Below, piece after piece: positions 13,676-50,719 of a stretch of 64,000 bases of DNA; position 1 is the stretch's first letter; each line of letters opens with the position of its first letter. Made by a program: the position numbers and the translations under genes. The notes under the pieces are model-generated. The model was not told where the DNA came from, searched no databases, and saw only the letters and a list, made by a program, of their open reading frames with translations. The stretch comes from Montifringilla adamsi. Its lineage: Eukaryota > Chordata > Aves > Passeriformes > Passeridae. The stretch lies in the NCBI GenBank assembly GCA_017590115.1, contig JAGGNK010008670.1, positions 8,316,541 through 8,380,540 of the forward strand, read 5' to 3'.

Positions 13676-16600
13676 CTACTTCAAACCATGCTCCTTTGTT
13701 CCCTGGCTGAGCACCGCGGCTGCCAGCTGGAGAGAGAGGGAGGTGAAGTGTCAGGGCCCTGCAGAAAGTTTTAAAGGAGGTTTGTGGTGATGAGGACAGG
13801 GTGTTACACCCCGAGTCCGAGCTGCTCTCTCCCTTGCTACCAGCAGGGCCCTGTGTTGTGGGATTTCCCAGGGAAGCACTGAGTTTGCAGGTTCTCAGCT
13901 GGTCCCCTCTCTGCCACCACCCAAACTTCATCCAGGCTCTGAGGGGGCCGCTGTGGGTCTGCACCCCAGCTTTGCAGCTGCAGACATCCCCTGTGGATTC
14001 CTCACAGTGCCGCCCAACTTCAGACCCCTGCCCTCAGGACTGCCCCTTTCCCACCCTCACACCGTCTGCTTTGCAGCAAATTGTTTAAACCATGAAAGCT
14101 CCTGAGCGCTGGAGGGAAGAGGTGGGATGGAGGCCACACAGCTCCCTTGACCCCAGTTAGTGTGGGAAAGGGCTACGGCAAAACTGGTTAGGAACTGGCA
14201 GCCAGCCCCAGGGGAAGCAACAGCTAAGCCTGGGCTTATCCCTCCCAAGCCAAGCGCCAGGGCAGAGGATGCAAATCCCAGGCAGGCCAGGAATTGCCTG
14301 GCACCTCTCCCAGGGTGTTTGCACCTTCATCCTTGGGCACCCAAGGAATGTGGTATGACTGGGAGAGGGGATTCCTGCAGCCAGGGGGGAAACTGGGGTG
14401 GGGGTGCGGCTGGCCAGGGCGCTGCCAGCAGGCCGGGCTCCACCACCTGCAGGCACCGGGGCTGGGGCACAGCCCGGCTTGGAAGTGCTACATTGGAGGC
14501 TTGTGCCATGCCTGGGCACGTCCCCACTTTGTTTATTCCTTTGACTTATTATTTTATTTGACTATTTTTTCCTGGCTGCCTTTTTCTCACGGTGGCTGTG
14601 TTTATTTAGCACGCCAGGCCTGGAGCCTGCCGGGCTCGTGCTGCTGCCGAGCTCAGCCGTAACCCGGGCACAGCAAGTGCACGACAGCACCCCCAGGCTG
14701 AGGTTTCTCCCAAGGGCCTGGTGGTGTGTTTGCAATTGGTGGGACCATGTTTTGAGGGGACAGTGGGCAGTGGACAAGAGCGTGGTCACGCGTGCTCTAC
14801 ACTGTTGATGTTGCCGGCACACGCCACACCAAAGGGCTCCAGCACCTGCATGCCTGCCCACCAACACAACCCTGTGGGGCTGTGGCAGCTGCGCCAAGCA
14901 CAGCAACTCTAGGCTGGAAGGAGACAGGCTTGGAAAGTACCAGGCTGGTCTGCAAAGTGGTGCCATCCCCATGTCATCAGTGATTCTCCTTGGGGACCCT
15001 GTCCCTACCAGCCTTCCAAGGTCCCAGGTGGTCCCAGAGCCCAAACCTCAGTGTGACGTGGACATGCCAGCAATCCATCAGCCCTTCTTCTTCCCAGGCC
15101 CTGTGTGGCATCTCCCACGGTGACAGCCCCCAAGGACCCAAATCACTGGGTCCTCTTGATGCTGAGGATGCGTCTGCGGCTGGGGGCCGGGGAGCCATGG
15201 CAACCCGGCAAGAATGGGGGTTGCCATGGCAATGAGAGGCACAGCATCCGGAGCCGGCTTTGGGCAAGGGATGCTCCAGGTGTGATGGGAAGCAGGACCA
15301 GGCTACTGCCCCAAGTTCAGGGAAGGCCAAAGCCTCACCTTAGAGTCCAGGAAAGCTGCCCTGCTCTGAGGGCTGCTCCTGGCTGACAGTGCCTGGTGGG
15401 GGTGGGCAGGTGGAGGCTGCTGTGGTTCAGACTCTGTGCTTGGCTCTGCTTTGGTCCCATTGTGCTCACTGCCACCATCACCTCTGGCTGTTCCCAGGCA
15501 GCCCCAGCAGGACATGGTGCTGGTTCCTGCTCAGTCCAGAGGAGCAACCATCTTTGCAGAGCATGCAGGGTCAGGAGAGGCCTTTTGTATTTTTGCAGCC
15601 AGGAAATTTGCCAGCATCTCTTATTATGAGCATGAACCAGAAATATCTTGTCACCACATTTGGGGGTCACTACCCCACACCTGGGAATGTCTCTCCAGGC
15701 TGTGGCACAAAGCAGGTTTCAGCCCCTAAATCTCTGGGTTTGGAGATTATCTGCTTCCTGTGACTAAGGCGGGCACCCAGCTGACCCCAGCTCCAGCTGA
15801 GCATGCAAAGGGCCTCTGCACTGACATTTCAGCTGCAGCCCCCTAAAATGTCCATAATAGAGCCAGGCTGCTAATTGCCTGGTTAGCAAAGGTGCCTGAG
15901 AGAGCAGTGGGCTGGGTGAGCGTGATGCATCACCAGCTGACGACCCTGCCTTTGTCCCCCCAGTGCCATGGCCACCCACTCACCAGCACGTCCCCATCCT
16001 GCCTCCCGTCCTGCCGCAGGGCTGGGAGGCAGCGAGGGGAAGGGGGCGATGGGAGGAGGAAATAGACCTCCCAGCTGGGAAGCACGCAGGAGAGTGACAT
16101 TTGCCAGACACTGATGCTGCTTTTGATAAAGAGCAGGGGGCAGTTTGCTGCCCACAGGCACCCATGTTTCCCACACCTCCCAGCAGCTGGGGGACAAACC
16201 TCGTCCCCCAGCTCTGGAGCCTTTGCCTCCCACAGAGCCGGAATCACGCGAGGCTGGATGCCTTTCTTTCCCTTTCAGCCCCAGTGGACTGCAGAGCAGC
16301 CAGGAAAAAGGCAAAAATCCTGATTTTTATTTATTTTTTATGTGGCATTTGTCAGCACCTGACGACAAAGGACTGGTGCAGAACTGGACAGTGTCACCTG
16401 GACAGCATCAGCATGGTTGCAACATGCACCCTGCAGCATACGGACAGGGCTTGCTCTGCAAACACACAAGCCTCATCAGATTTTCCCAAGGGCACATCCC
16501 CAGTGCAGGAATGAGCCCAGAAGCCACCCTTCCTTCTCATGCCACCTCCCAGCACCAAGCAGGCCCTTTCTCCCTGCAGACATCGTGGCTGAGCTCTGCT

Positions 16601-16679
16601 GCAAGCGCGCCAGCGAAAGGGGCTGGCGGCCGCTGGCAGCTGCTTCCAGCGATTCCACCCTGGAGCTTGTGGCTGGGCT

Positions 16680-17145
16680 TTAGATCTGCTAAGCCTGCTT
16701 CAAACTTTGCACTGGGAGAAGTGATTTGTCTGCAAATGTTATGTGGTTAAAATAAATGCAGAGAATTTTAATCCTGGGAATTTGGAAAGTAGGAGATTTA
16801 AAATAACAAAACCCTTTCATATGGCACTTAATCCAAAATTAGCTGGGTTTTACGTTTACAGCAGTAGCTGATCATTCCTCGGCCACCTCCTGCTCGGCGT
16901 GGGAAGGGGGGCTCCCCAGATTCCCGGAGCAGGGGGCAGTGGGGCCTGCAGGATGGGCTCTCCAGGCCCTGTGAGCCTCGCAGTGCCAGGGCGGTGCCGG
17001 AGTAGTGACGGCACTCTTTTTTTTTGTTGACGTGGAATGGATCTCCCACAGCTACTTAAGGTTTTAATTGCCCTGTGATTAAAGTTTTCATTACTAAGCA
17101 ATTAGCACCTGAAATTTTAAGTGCTGAAGTGTTTAACTGCATCCT
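16680..17145. promoter_or_regulatory. Candidate conserved enhancer pair about 4 kb upstream of EPHB3
   Basis: Two AT-rich islands (about 16,680-16,870 and 17,030-17,145) flank a GC-rich spacer. The second has dense homeodomain-like and forkhead-like motifs, including GTTTTAATTGCCCTGTGATT, CATTACTAAGCAATTAGCAC and TTTTAAGTG. They lie about 4.1-4.6 kb upstream of the start codon. Confidence 0.45.
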
Positions 17146-18944
17146 GAAGCTGCCAGAGGTGAGGGGTGGTGGATTGTGGGTGGGATGGGAGAAGGTTTTG
17201 ATGTAGGGACCATGAGCAGCAGAAGGTGGCTTCCTTGCAGGGCCCAGCGGGCTCGCATGGGTGCTGCCGGCTGCCCCGACCCGCTGGCAGCGCCAAAATT
17301 CTGGCAGCACAGGGAGGAGCTCCCGGAGGGGCAAGCGCCCAGGAAGCCTGGGAAGGAGACAGGCTGGAGCCGGTGCTGGTCTGGCGGGGAACACACCGGC
17401 TGGGCGAGCTGGCACCCGGCAGTGCTCCCTGCCCTGAGAACAGGGACAAACAGGGCTCCTCTTGCACTGGGGGTGGCACAAGGGGACCCCCCAGCAGCCG
17501 CATGGCTGTCCCAGGTGGCTGCTCAGATGTCGCCCCTCCAAGTGCAGCCCTTTGGACAAAAGACTTGGAGATGTCACTTGTTGGCGTGATGGCCCCTGCT
17601 AAAATGGTATCCAGCCCAGAAACGCGGGGAAATCCCCACCCAGCTTCCCCCATCCCCAGCACAGCTGTGCTCCAGGTGAGCAGACAACGGAGGCCTCTTG
17701 CAGGGCTTTTTCTTGCATTCATCCAGTTCCACCCTTTAAACACACGTCCCCATACTTACCTTGTGGCAATGAACTCCTGGGACTGGCTGCTTCATGAGGA
17801 ATATACTCCCTTCTGTTTGTTTTTAGACTCTTGCTGGGTAATTTCATTTGATGCCCCTTGGATCTTCTGAGAAAATAGGAATAATTGTTCCCCAATCACC
17901 TTTCCTTGTGAAACTGCAGCCGAGGTTGCCGCATGCAGAGGAGGTGAGGGGCGGTGGCTGGCGGTGCGTGGGTGCACCCGTGTGCGGGGCCATGGTCTGA
18001 CACACACCGTGCATGTGCCTGTGTGACGTGGACCCATCACCGGAGCACATCAGGGCTCCGTTTGGAAATGGGGAGTGAAAGTCAGGCTTGCTCCAGCCAG
18101 ATGCAGTCTCTGGGTGAGACATTTCTTACGGAGAGAAGGCCGGGCTGGGAGGTTTGTCCTCTGAACCTTCCATGGCCGTTGCTGCTTTTCGAGGTTTTCT
18201 TTTCATGTCTGCCACTCCCTGTCTGCACAGGAATGCCTCCCAGGGACACCATGGGCACCGCAGCTTTGCCGTGCAGGCTGGAGGCTATTCTAAGGCAGAG
18301 CATCACCAACTCAGGTCGGTGCTGCAGACAAACTCCCCTGCCTATCCCACAGCCTCGCGTTTCATCTCTCGGCCCATTCCTGTCCACGTCTTGCCAATAG
18401 TGCGCTCGTTGCAGCCCTGTTCAGCTCCAGCCGTCACCCCAAGGTGCCAGGGAGAGGTTCAGGGCTGAGTGTGTGTGCAGGGACATTGTGTGGCTGGGAG
18501 CTGTCCGTGTTTACACAGAAATGCCTATCCCCCAGCCACGCCATCACCCTCGGGGGCCACAGCAGAGCCATCCTCAGCACCGAGTCCGTGCCCAAGCAGG
18601 CGGGTTGGCACTAAACACCCAGCCCCTGCCAGCAAATACCACGCAGTTACCACAGTTATTTGGTATTGTGCAGGCGTCGGAGCCCTGCCAGCGCTGCTCC
18701 CCAGGCTGCCCACCAGCTGCAGCACACAGGCAGCGACCAGGGCTCCCTGGCCAGCCAGCTGCCCTGATATCCTCAGCCTCCCAGCCGGGCCCGCGGCACC
18801 GGGCAGCCTGAGGCCCCGGGGAGAGGCTGGCTGGCAGCACCAGCCCAGTGGGAGCGAGCGGGGGCTCATTAATTACAGCACGTGGGGAGCGACGCGATTG
18901 TATGGAGCATCCTCCCCCAGCCCGCGCACCCCCGCCGCCTGCTC
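17146..18944. other. Upstream non-coding DNA between candidate enhancers
   Basis: GC-rich unique DNA with no recognisable exon or repeat. A CACGTG E-box lies near 18,880. Confidence 0.7.
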
Positions 18945-19240
18945 CAATTTCTCATCCTATTCTGAAATAAATTCCTTTCGGGCTGAAATTTGCCAGGCAT
19001 GGCTTGGCTCCAAGGGGAATTCTTGGAGAAAGTTTAAGTAAAATTGGTTCAGCCATTTTTGAGTTATTCAAGTGTGAATAAGCAATTTCCCCATGTGCTC
19101 CGTTCAGAAATTTTGTGCTTGGGTAACTCAGACCTCTGGAATTGCAGAATAAACGAGGTTTCTGCATCTCACTAAGCCGGCAGGGAGGGGATTTCCCGAG
19201 AGTGACTTCACAGGGAGACAGCAAATTTTCCCACCCTGAG
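18945..19240. promoter_or_regulatory. EPHB3: Candidate EPHB3 enhancer about 2.2 kb upstream
   Basis: An AT-rich unique block at 2.0-2.3 kb before the start codon, with TCTGAAATAAATTCC, GTTTAAGTAAAATTGG (forkhead-like), GAATAAGCAATTTCCC, and TTCCCAC at 19228-19234, which matches the RBPJ core in reverse. From memory, human EPHB3 has a Wnt/Notch-responsive enhancer about 2 kb upstream. Equivalence is inferred from position only. Confidence 0.45.
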
Positions 19241-20695
19241 CCTGGCCTTTGGTTAAGATTCTCAGCATCTCCATCAGTCTCTAGCTGTCTCCTTCCCTGA
19301 TGATGCTACATTATATCTCCGTGCATGTGTTAACGATGCCAGCTTCATCACTCATTTCTCTGCTGCTTATCTCCTTGAGTGACAGCATGTCCAAACCAAC
19401 AACTTCTGCTTCTTTGCTCCAACTTTGGCCTTTTCCACTGGTGCAATCCCCTTACTGGTGCTTGGCTCCCCAGCCGCTTCCCTTTACCAGGAGAGAGCAG
19501 TGCCCACTTGCTGCATCTCCTGTCCCTCACAGAGATTTATCACAGTCATGTTCTGTCTTAAATCAGCACCCCAGCTCTCTTGGGCATGACTTTTCCTTCA
19601 GGAACCATGCCCAGTAGTGCTGGGGCACTGTGGCAATCCTCAGGGCACAGCATTCTGGTGAGACTCCCCGCAGCTCCCAGAGGATGCCAGCATTCCTGCA
19701 GTAGGAGTCAGTCATCTCCAAACTTTCAGCTGCCCAGGCAGAGCTCAGGTCTGTGCCAGCCTCTCTGGCCAGGGCTTGGGAAGCCAAATCCTTCCAGGAC
19801 TTGGAAGGAAAATGCCCATCCACAGCGCTGGTACGAGTGTGCAGCAGAAGGCAGAGGGGATACAGATGTGCTCTGTGTCTGTCCTCACAGAGGAGAGGTC
19901 AACCATAGCCAGCCCTGATAACCTCTCAAATTCCTGCTCCTGCCAGCAGCCACGGGGAACATGGCCAGGAGCGTGGTCCTGCAGCCTGCCTGCTGTGCCA
20001 GTGCAGGGCCAGGGCTGGGGCTGCACGGCAAAGGAGTTTCTGGGGCAGGTTTCTGGGGCAGGAGCACTGTGGGGAGCTGCCACTTGCAGATGGCAGGTGT
20101 CTGCGGGGACAGCCCAGATGGCTCTGCCAGGGGGACGAGGCTGCCCAGGGTGAAGCAACCAGCCAGTCACCCCACTGCCCCTGGACCTGCTGGAGCTCCA
20201 GCCATTCCCAGGAACCAGGGGCATCAGCATACCCCAACATCAGGGACTTGCGGGACTTTGCTAAGCCCAAGTGAATCCTCCCCAGGTATCTGAGGGGTAG
20301 ATGCAGAACAGAGGGCCAGGACAAGTGGCAGCCCATGTCCCACACCCATCATGGCAGATATGTGTCTGTCCTGAAGGATGTGGAAGTGCCAGCTCCACCC
20401 ACCAGGACAATGTGTGTGGATGCACCATCCCAAAGGAGCTGAGTCTGTCCCAGACAGGGCCCCAAACGTTCCCATAGCAAAGTCAGAAGGGAGGGGAAAG
20501 AAGACTGAGGCACCCACAGGCTTGCAAGCTGTGGCTGCATGCATGGTAACCAGCACCTTCTCCCACCAGGAATGTGACAGGCAAGGCACCTTGTGGGTAG
20601 GGGTAGGGGTCCTGGGAGAGGTCACTTCAGGGTGCTGTCTGTGTGGTTTCAGCCTAGCCAGGATCACAGCATCCATCCCTGTCTGTGTGGTGGGA
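19241..20695. other. Upstream non-coding DNA proximal to the CpG island
   Basis: No exon or RNA gene was recognised. A short direct repeat (TTTCTGGGGCAGG twice) occurs at about 20,036-20,065. Confidence 0.7.
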
Positions 20696-20699
20696 ATCG

Positions 20700-20880
20700 T
20701 GGTGCGGATGGGGTGGGGAGGCCTATGATACAATGAGCTGGGATGAGTGAAGTAGGACGGGATGTTTGGGATGAGCTGAGGGAGAATGGGGTGAGACGGG
20801 TTGGCCAAGGGTGGGATGCATGAGAGACGGGATGGGACAGTAGAGAATGGGATGGCAATGGGTGGCACAGGAAAACCAGG
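20700..20880. repeat. Degenerate GGGATG-type minisatellite
   Basis: Irregular copies of a G-rich motif around GGGATG and GGGATGAG (also ACGGGATGGGAC and AATGGGATGGCA) fill this block directly before the CpG island. Too diverged to define a period by eye. Confidence 0.6.
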
Positions 20881-21074
20881 CTGACAGTAGTGTGGCACAG
20901 AGGGGCCCACACACGCTACCAGGCTCACGCACTCACCGCGCCCGGAGGGGCGTGGGACAGGGCAGCGCGGGCCGGGGGTCTGCGGGCAGGCCGGGAGCGC
21001 GGCCCCTTTAAGAGCCCAGTTCCGCAGGCGGCCGCTGGGTGGGGCGCGCTCCCCGCCCTGCGCCTGCCGCGCCA

Positions 21075-21241
21075 GGGGGCGGGGCCACGGGGGCGCGCCG
21101 GGCAGTGCCCGCCCCCTCCGATTCATCTTTCCGCAGAGGCTCCGCCCTCCGCCGCAGCACGGCCCAATCGGCGCCTCGCTCGCCGTCGCCAGGGGCGCCG
21201 GGTTGCCAGGGGCGGGGTGATTGGCGGGCGGGCCCCGCCCC
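21075..21241 (+). promoter_or_regulatory. EPHB3: Proximal promoter motif cluster: GC boxes and CCAAT boxes
   Basis: Within 190 bases upstream of the start codon lie GC boxes at 21075-21085, 21108-21117 (reverse), 21209-21217 and 21233-21241 (reverse), a forward CCAAT at 21164-21168 and a reversed one (ATTGG) at 21220-21224. This fits a TATA-less SP1/NF-Y type promoter. The transcription start is not determinable, and some of these sites may lie in the 5' UTR. Confidence 0.6.
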
Positions 21242-21263
21242 GCTCGGCTCAGCAGCCCCCGCT

Positions 21264-47838
<26,575 letters not shown>

Positions 47839-48468
47839 CCACAGGGGACTCTGCATTGGAACGGACCAAGGGAACCTGCCAAAAAGGTTCAGTTTGCGGT
47901 GCAGCCCAGCTTTTCCCCTCCACATGGCGCTCCTCTGCCTCGGACGGTCGCCTGGGACGGGATGGGACGGGACGCCCAGGATTGAAGGCACTCATGCTGA
48001 GGGAGCCCAGCTTTTCGTCCCTTGTCCTGGAATGGCGAGGCAGCAACACATCTTCATATTGAAGATGGATTATGGGACAGAGATGGCACATCCCACTTCC
48101 CACCCTGTCTTGGTGCTCATCGGTTTGAAGAGTTGTTCTGCTTCTTGGATTTCTTTTCACCCTGTTTTCCCCCAGTCCTCACTTCCCTCACCTCCCCGAG
48201 GCCACAGACTGTTGACCCGTCCGCCGAGTCCGTCAGACATGTCCGAAGCCTTCCCTAGCTCTGTTCCCCGCATGGAAGCAGCCGGGGGAGGCTGAGCCAG
48301 CGACAGGGCTGGGGCCACCAGCCCCAGACAATCACTCCTCTTCTCCAGCCCTGGCAAGCCCTCCGCCCAAGGGTCTGCACTGGAACGTGTCCGAAGGGAA
48401 GGCTTCGCTCCCTTTCTTGGCTTTGCACGCCAGAACCCGAACCCGATTTACTATGCAGGGAGTTAGGC

Positions 48469-48535
48469 AAAAAAAAAAAAAAAAAACGAAAAAAGAAAAA
48501 AAAAAGAGATATATTAAAAAAAGATAAGAGGGAGC
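48469..48535 (+). repeat. A-rich tract in 3' UTR
   Basis: Uninterrupted and near-uninterrupted adenine runs with a few G and C breaks. It includes a variant poly(A) signal, ATTAAA, at 48513. It may cause internal oligo-dT priming and false transcript ends in cDNA data. Confidence 0.85.
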
Positions 48536-48589
48536 AGAAAGGGGAGGGAGGGGGACCAGGTGCCCGGCTCCTCATCTCTTACCCTCTTG

Positions 48590-48800
48590 GTTCTCGTGGC
48601 CGGCTCTGGACTGCAGAGCGAGGCCATCAGCACGTTTGCACAGGGACCCTCCGCCCCCGGACCGACGGCAGCCGCGCTCCCCCCGAGGGGCCGGGGAGCG
48701 GGGCTGGGGCGGGGGCTGCGCCGGGGGCCGCGGCTCCCCCAGCCTCCTCTTTTATGCAGAAGGAGCAGGTGCCGCCGGCGCGGCTGCCCGCTCCTGACAC
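48590..48800. promoter_or_regulatory. CpG-rich patch inside EPHB3 3' UTR
   Basis: CpG-dense sequence with GGGGCGGGGG-type GC boxes about 48,700-48,715, flanked by CpG-poor DNA. It could be an internal or antisense promoter, or simply GC-rich UTR. No open reading frame of note starts here. Confidence 0.4.
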
Positions 48801-48967
48801 ACGCTGTGATTGCTGCCAAAAGACTCACTCACCTTTCCCTGAGGATTCACTGCAGCCCGGTTCCTCCGAGCCGAGGGAGAGACTCCCAGCGTGCCTGAGT
48901 GTGCGTGAGTGTGTGCATGCGTGCGTGGGTGTGTGCTGGCCGCAGGACTGTGGGAGGCAATGGGCAG

Positions 48968-48973
48968 AATAAA
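48968..48973 (+). terminator. EPHB3: Polyadenylation signal AATAAA
   Basis: A canonical hexamer about 1.13 kb after the stop codon, followed by AT-rich sequence and then T/GT-rich DNA. It is the best candidate for the EPHB3 cleavage signal. A variant ATTAAA at 48513-48518, inside the A-rich tract, could serve as a proximal signal. Confidence 0.65.
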
Positions 48974-48999
48974 GGCAATAAGAATTTTACCCGAGTTTC

Positions 49000-50565
49000 C
49001 TTTGCTCGATCGCGCTCTCATTGGATGGGCCTGGCTGCCTGCAGCTTCGCTGCCCACCAGGGTCATCCTTCTCCTCCTCCTGGCCAACCCCAAGCTGGCT
49101 GTGTGTCCCTTTCTGCTCTCCCCTTCTCTTGCTGTCATGTTTTCAGGTTGTCCGACAGGGACCAGGCAGTGATGCTGTACCAACCCTGTGGTGCTGGGAG
49201 ACCCAGCATGCTCCCCATGAGGCACACAGCGTGGAGGCTCTGAGTCCCAGGTCAGAGTCAGTCAGGAAACTAATGTACTGGAAATACTCAGCATTTTTTC
49301 CCCCATTCCCTCCTCGAGTCAAGCTGGAATTGTGGGAAGCAAACAGGGAATGTGAAAGCCAAGGAGGGAACAGCCGTGCACACTGCTCATCCAATGCCAG
49401 AGGGTCCCCACAGCTCCGGGGCTTCTCCATAGGGCACTGCTCCTCCCCTGCCTCCCTCTGGGCAGTCTGCCCTCAGCAGGAGGGTTGCAGCAGCCCCTGG
49501 CACCCCTGGATTACTGGCCTCACTCCTCCTCTACAAAATGGCTCTTGAGCAGGGGGGAGCTCATCAGGGTGAACAGACCAGCTGCAGGTGGCAAGGTAAC
49601 CCCCTGGGAGAGCAGATCTGGGAGGCCCATGCCCTCAGTCTAGGGCAGATTTGTCCACAGTAGCCAAGTGGAACCCCAGTTGCTTGTCCTGGGTTTCTCA
49701 GGTCCCCCTCGGCTGCACTACCTTGCTAACTGGCTGTTGGGGTGCTTTGCTGGCAATCCACAGGGGCAAGTGGTCTCTCCCCAAAATGAGGGGGTGCACC
49801 CCTATGCTCCCTAGTGTTTGGCCCCAATCCCCTCCTCCCTGGGCTGACACGGCAGGTGCTGTTTTTTCCCTTCCCTTGGAACAGGCCTGCCCTTGGGTTT
49901 CTCATTAACCCCATCCTCCTCCACAGGGTAAACAAGTCCAGGAGCGCAGGTGGCAGCAGGTCTTGCAGCAGGAATGGTCTCCCCACATCCCACCATCTCC
50001 TCTGTTAGATGTATCTGGGATGTTGGCTGACAGGGACACCACAGCCCCATTTTGCTGGGGTTTCCCATCCTGGCTTGCTCCCTACCCTGGCTGCTCTCCA
50101 GCCCCACCGTGGTGGGACCCCAAACATCAGCACTGGGCAGACCTCACCCCTCTCCCAGATTAGGAGAAGAAAAGTGGCTGAAGATATATGAGAGCCTGTT
50201 TGGGGCTTGCTAACCACCCAGAGCCCCCCCATGCAGAAGCACAATGGGGCACAGGGGCTGCCCCTGCCTCCCTTGCCCCCAGCCCCTGCTGCTGCAAAGT
50301 TTGGGGTCCCACCAGCCCTGGTGCATCTCAAACATGCCCATCTCAGTCCTCCATCCTGGCCTGTCCTTGCTTTGAGGAGGGGTTGTTCTCATTTTAAACA
50401 ACAAACCCCTTCTCCCACCCTTCTCTATGCACACCCTGCTCCCATGGGGCAGGACACACCATCCCCGCAGCCAGCCCCGGGTCTCACCCTAGCCACAGCA
50501 CCCAGGGGTGCACCCAGGGGTGCACCCAGCAGCTCTCCACATCCTGTACCTGCCTCCTCCCTTTC
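49000..50565. other. Downstream non-coding DNA next to EPHB3
   Basis: GC-rich unique sequence with no recognisable exon. A 12-bp unit (GCACCCAGGGGT) is repeated about 2.6 times at 50498-50528. Confidence 0.7.
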
Positions 50566-50569
50566 TATA

Positions 50570-50715
50570 CAGATCTGGGGGAAAGCTGTGTTCCATGGTG
50601 AAAGAAAAGCAACAGCGAAAAACAGCAGCCAGGGAAATCAATGCGAGCGTGCGTTTGTAAAAATATTTTTTAACGGAAAGACTTTTTTTCAATTAAATTA
50701 TTTAAGGAATTTTAT
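50570..50715. promoter_or_regulatory. Candidate AT-rich regulatory patch downstream of EPHB3
   Basis: Contains GTAAAAATATTTTTTAACGG and TTCAATTAAATTATTTAAGG after an A/G-rich stretch. It stands out from GC-rich neighbours. Function is inferred. Confidence 0.35.
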
Positions 50716-50719
50716 GGAG

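Larger units (their letters stand above)
7191..16675. other. Upstream non-coding DNA, middle segment
   Basis: No gene was recognised. Short AT-rich or TAAT-containing patches occur at about 8,714-8,738 (GCTAATTGG and CATTAATTAG), 9,595-9,660, 9,895-10,115 and 13,010-13,675. The rest is GC-rich and without visible repeats, apart from the AT microsatellite near 8,085. Confidence 0.7.
47839..48990 (+). other. EPHB3: EPHB3 3' untranslated region
   Basis: Runs from the stop codon to roughly 15-20 bases after the AATAAA at 48968. It contains an A-rich tract (about 48,469-48,535) and a CpG-rich patch (about 48,590-48,800). The length of about 1.15 kb is plausible for this gene. The end is inferred from the signal only. 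Confidence 0.65.

Noticed and set aside
20224..21126. 300-codon - strand open frame overlapping the EPHB3 promoter
   Set aside because: Runs through the G-rich degenerate repeat and the CpG island. The Pro/His/Ser-rich sequence follows the repeat, with no protein similarity recognised.
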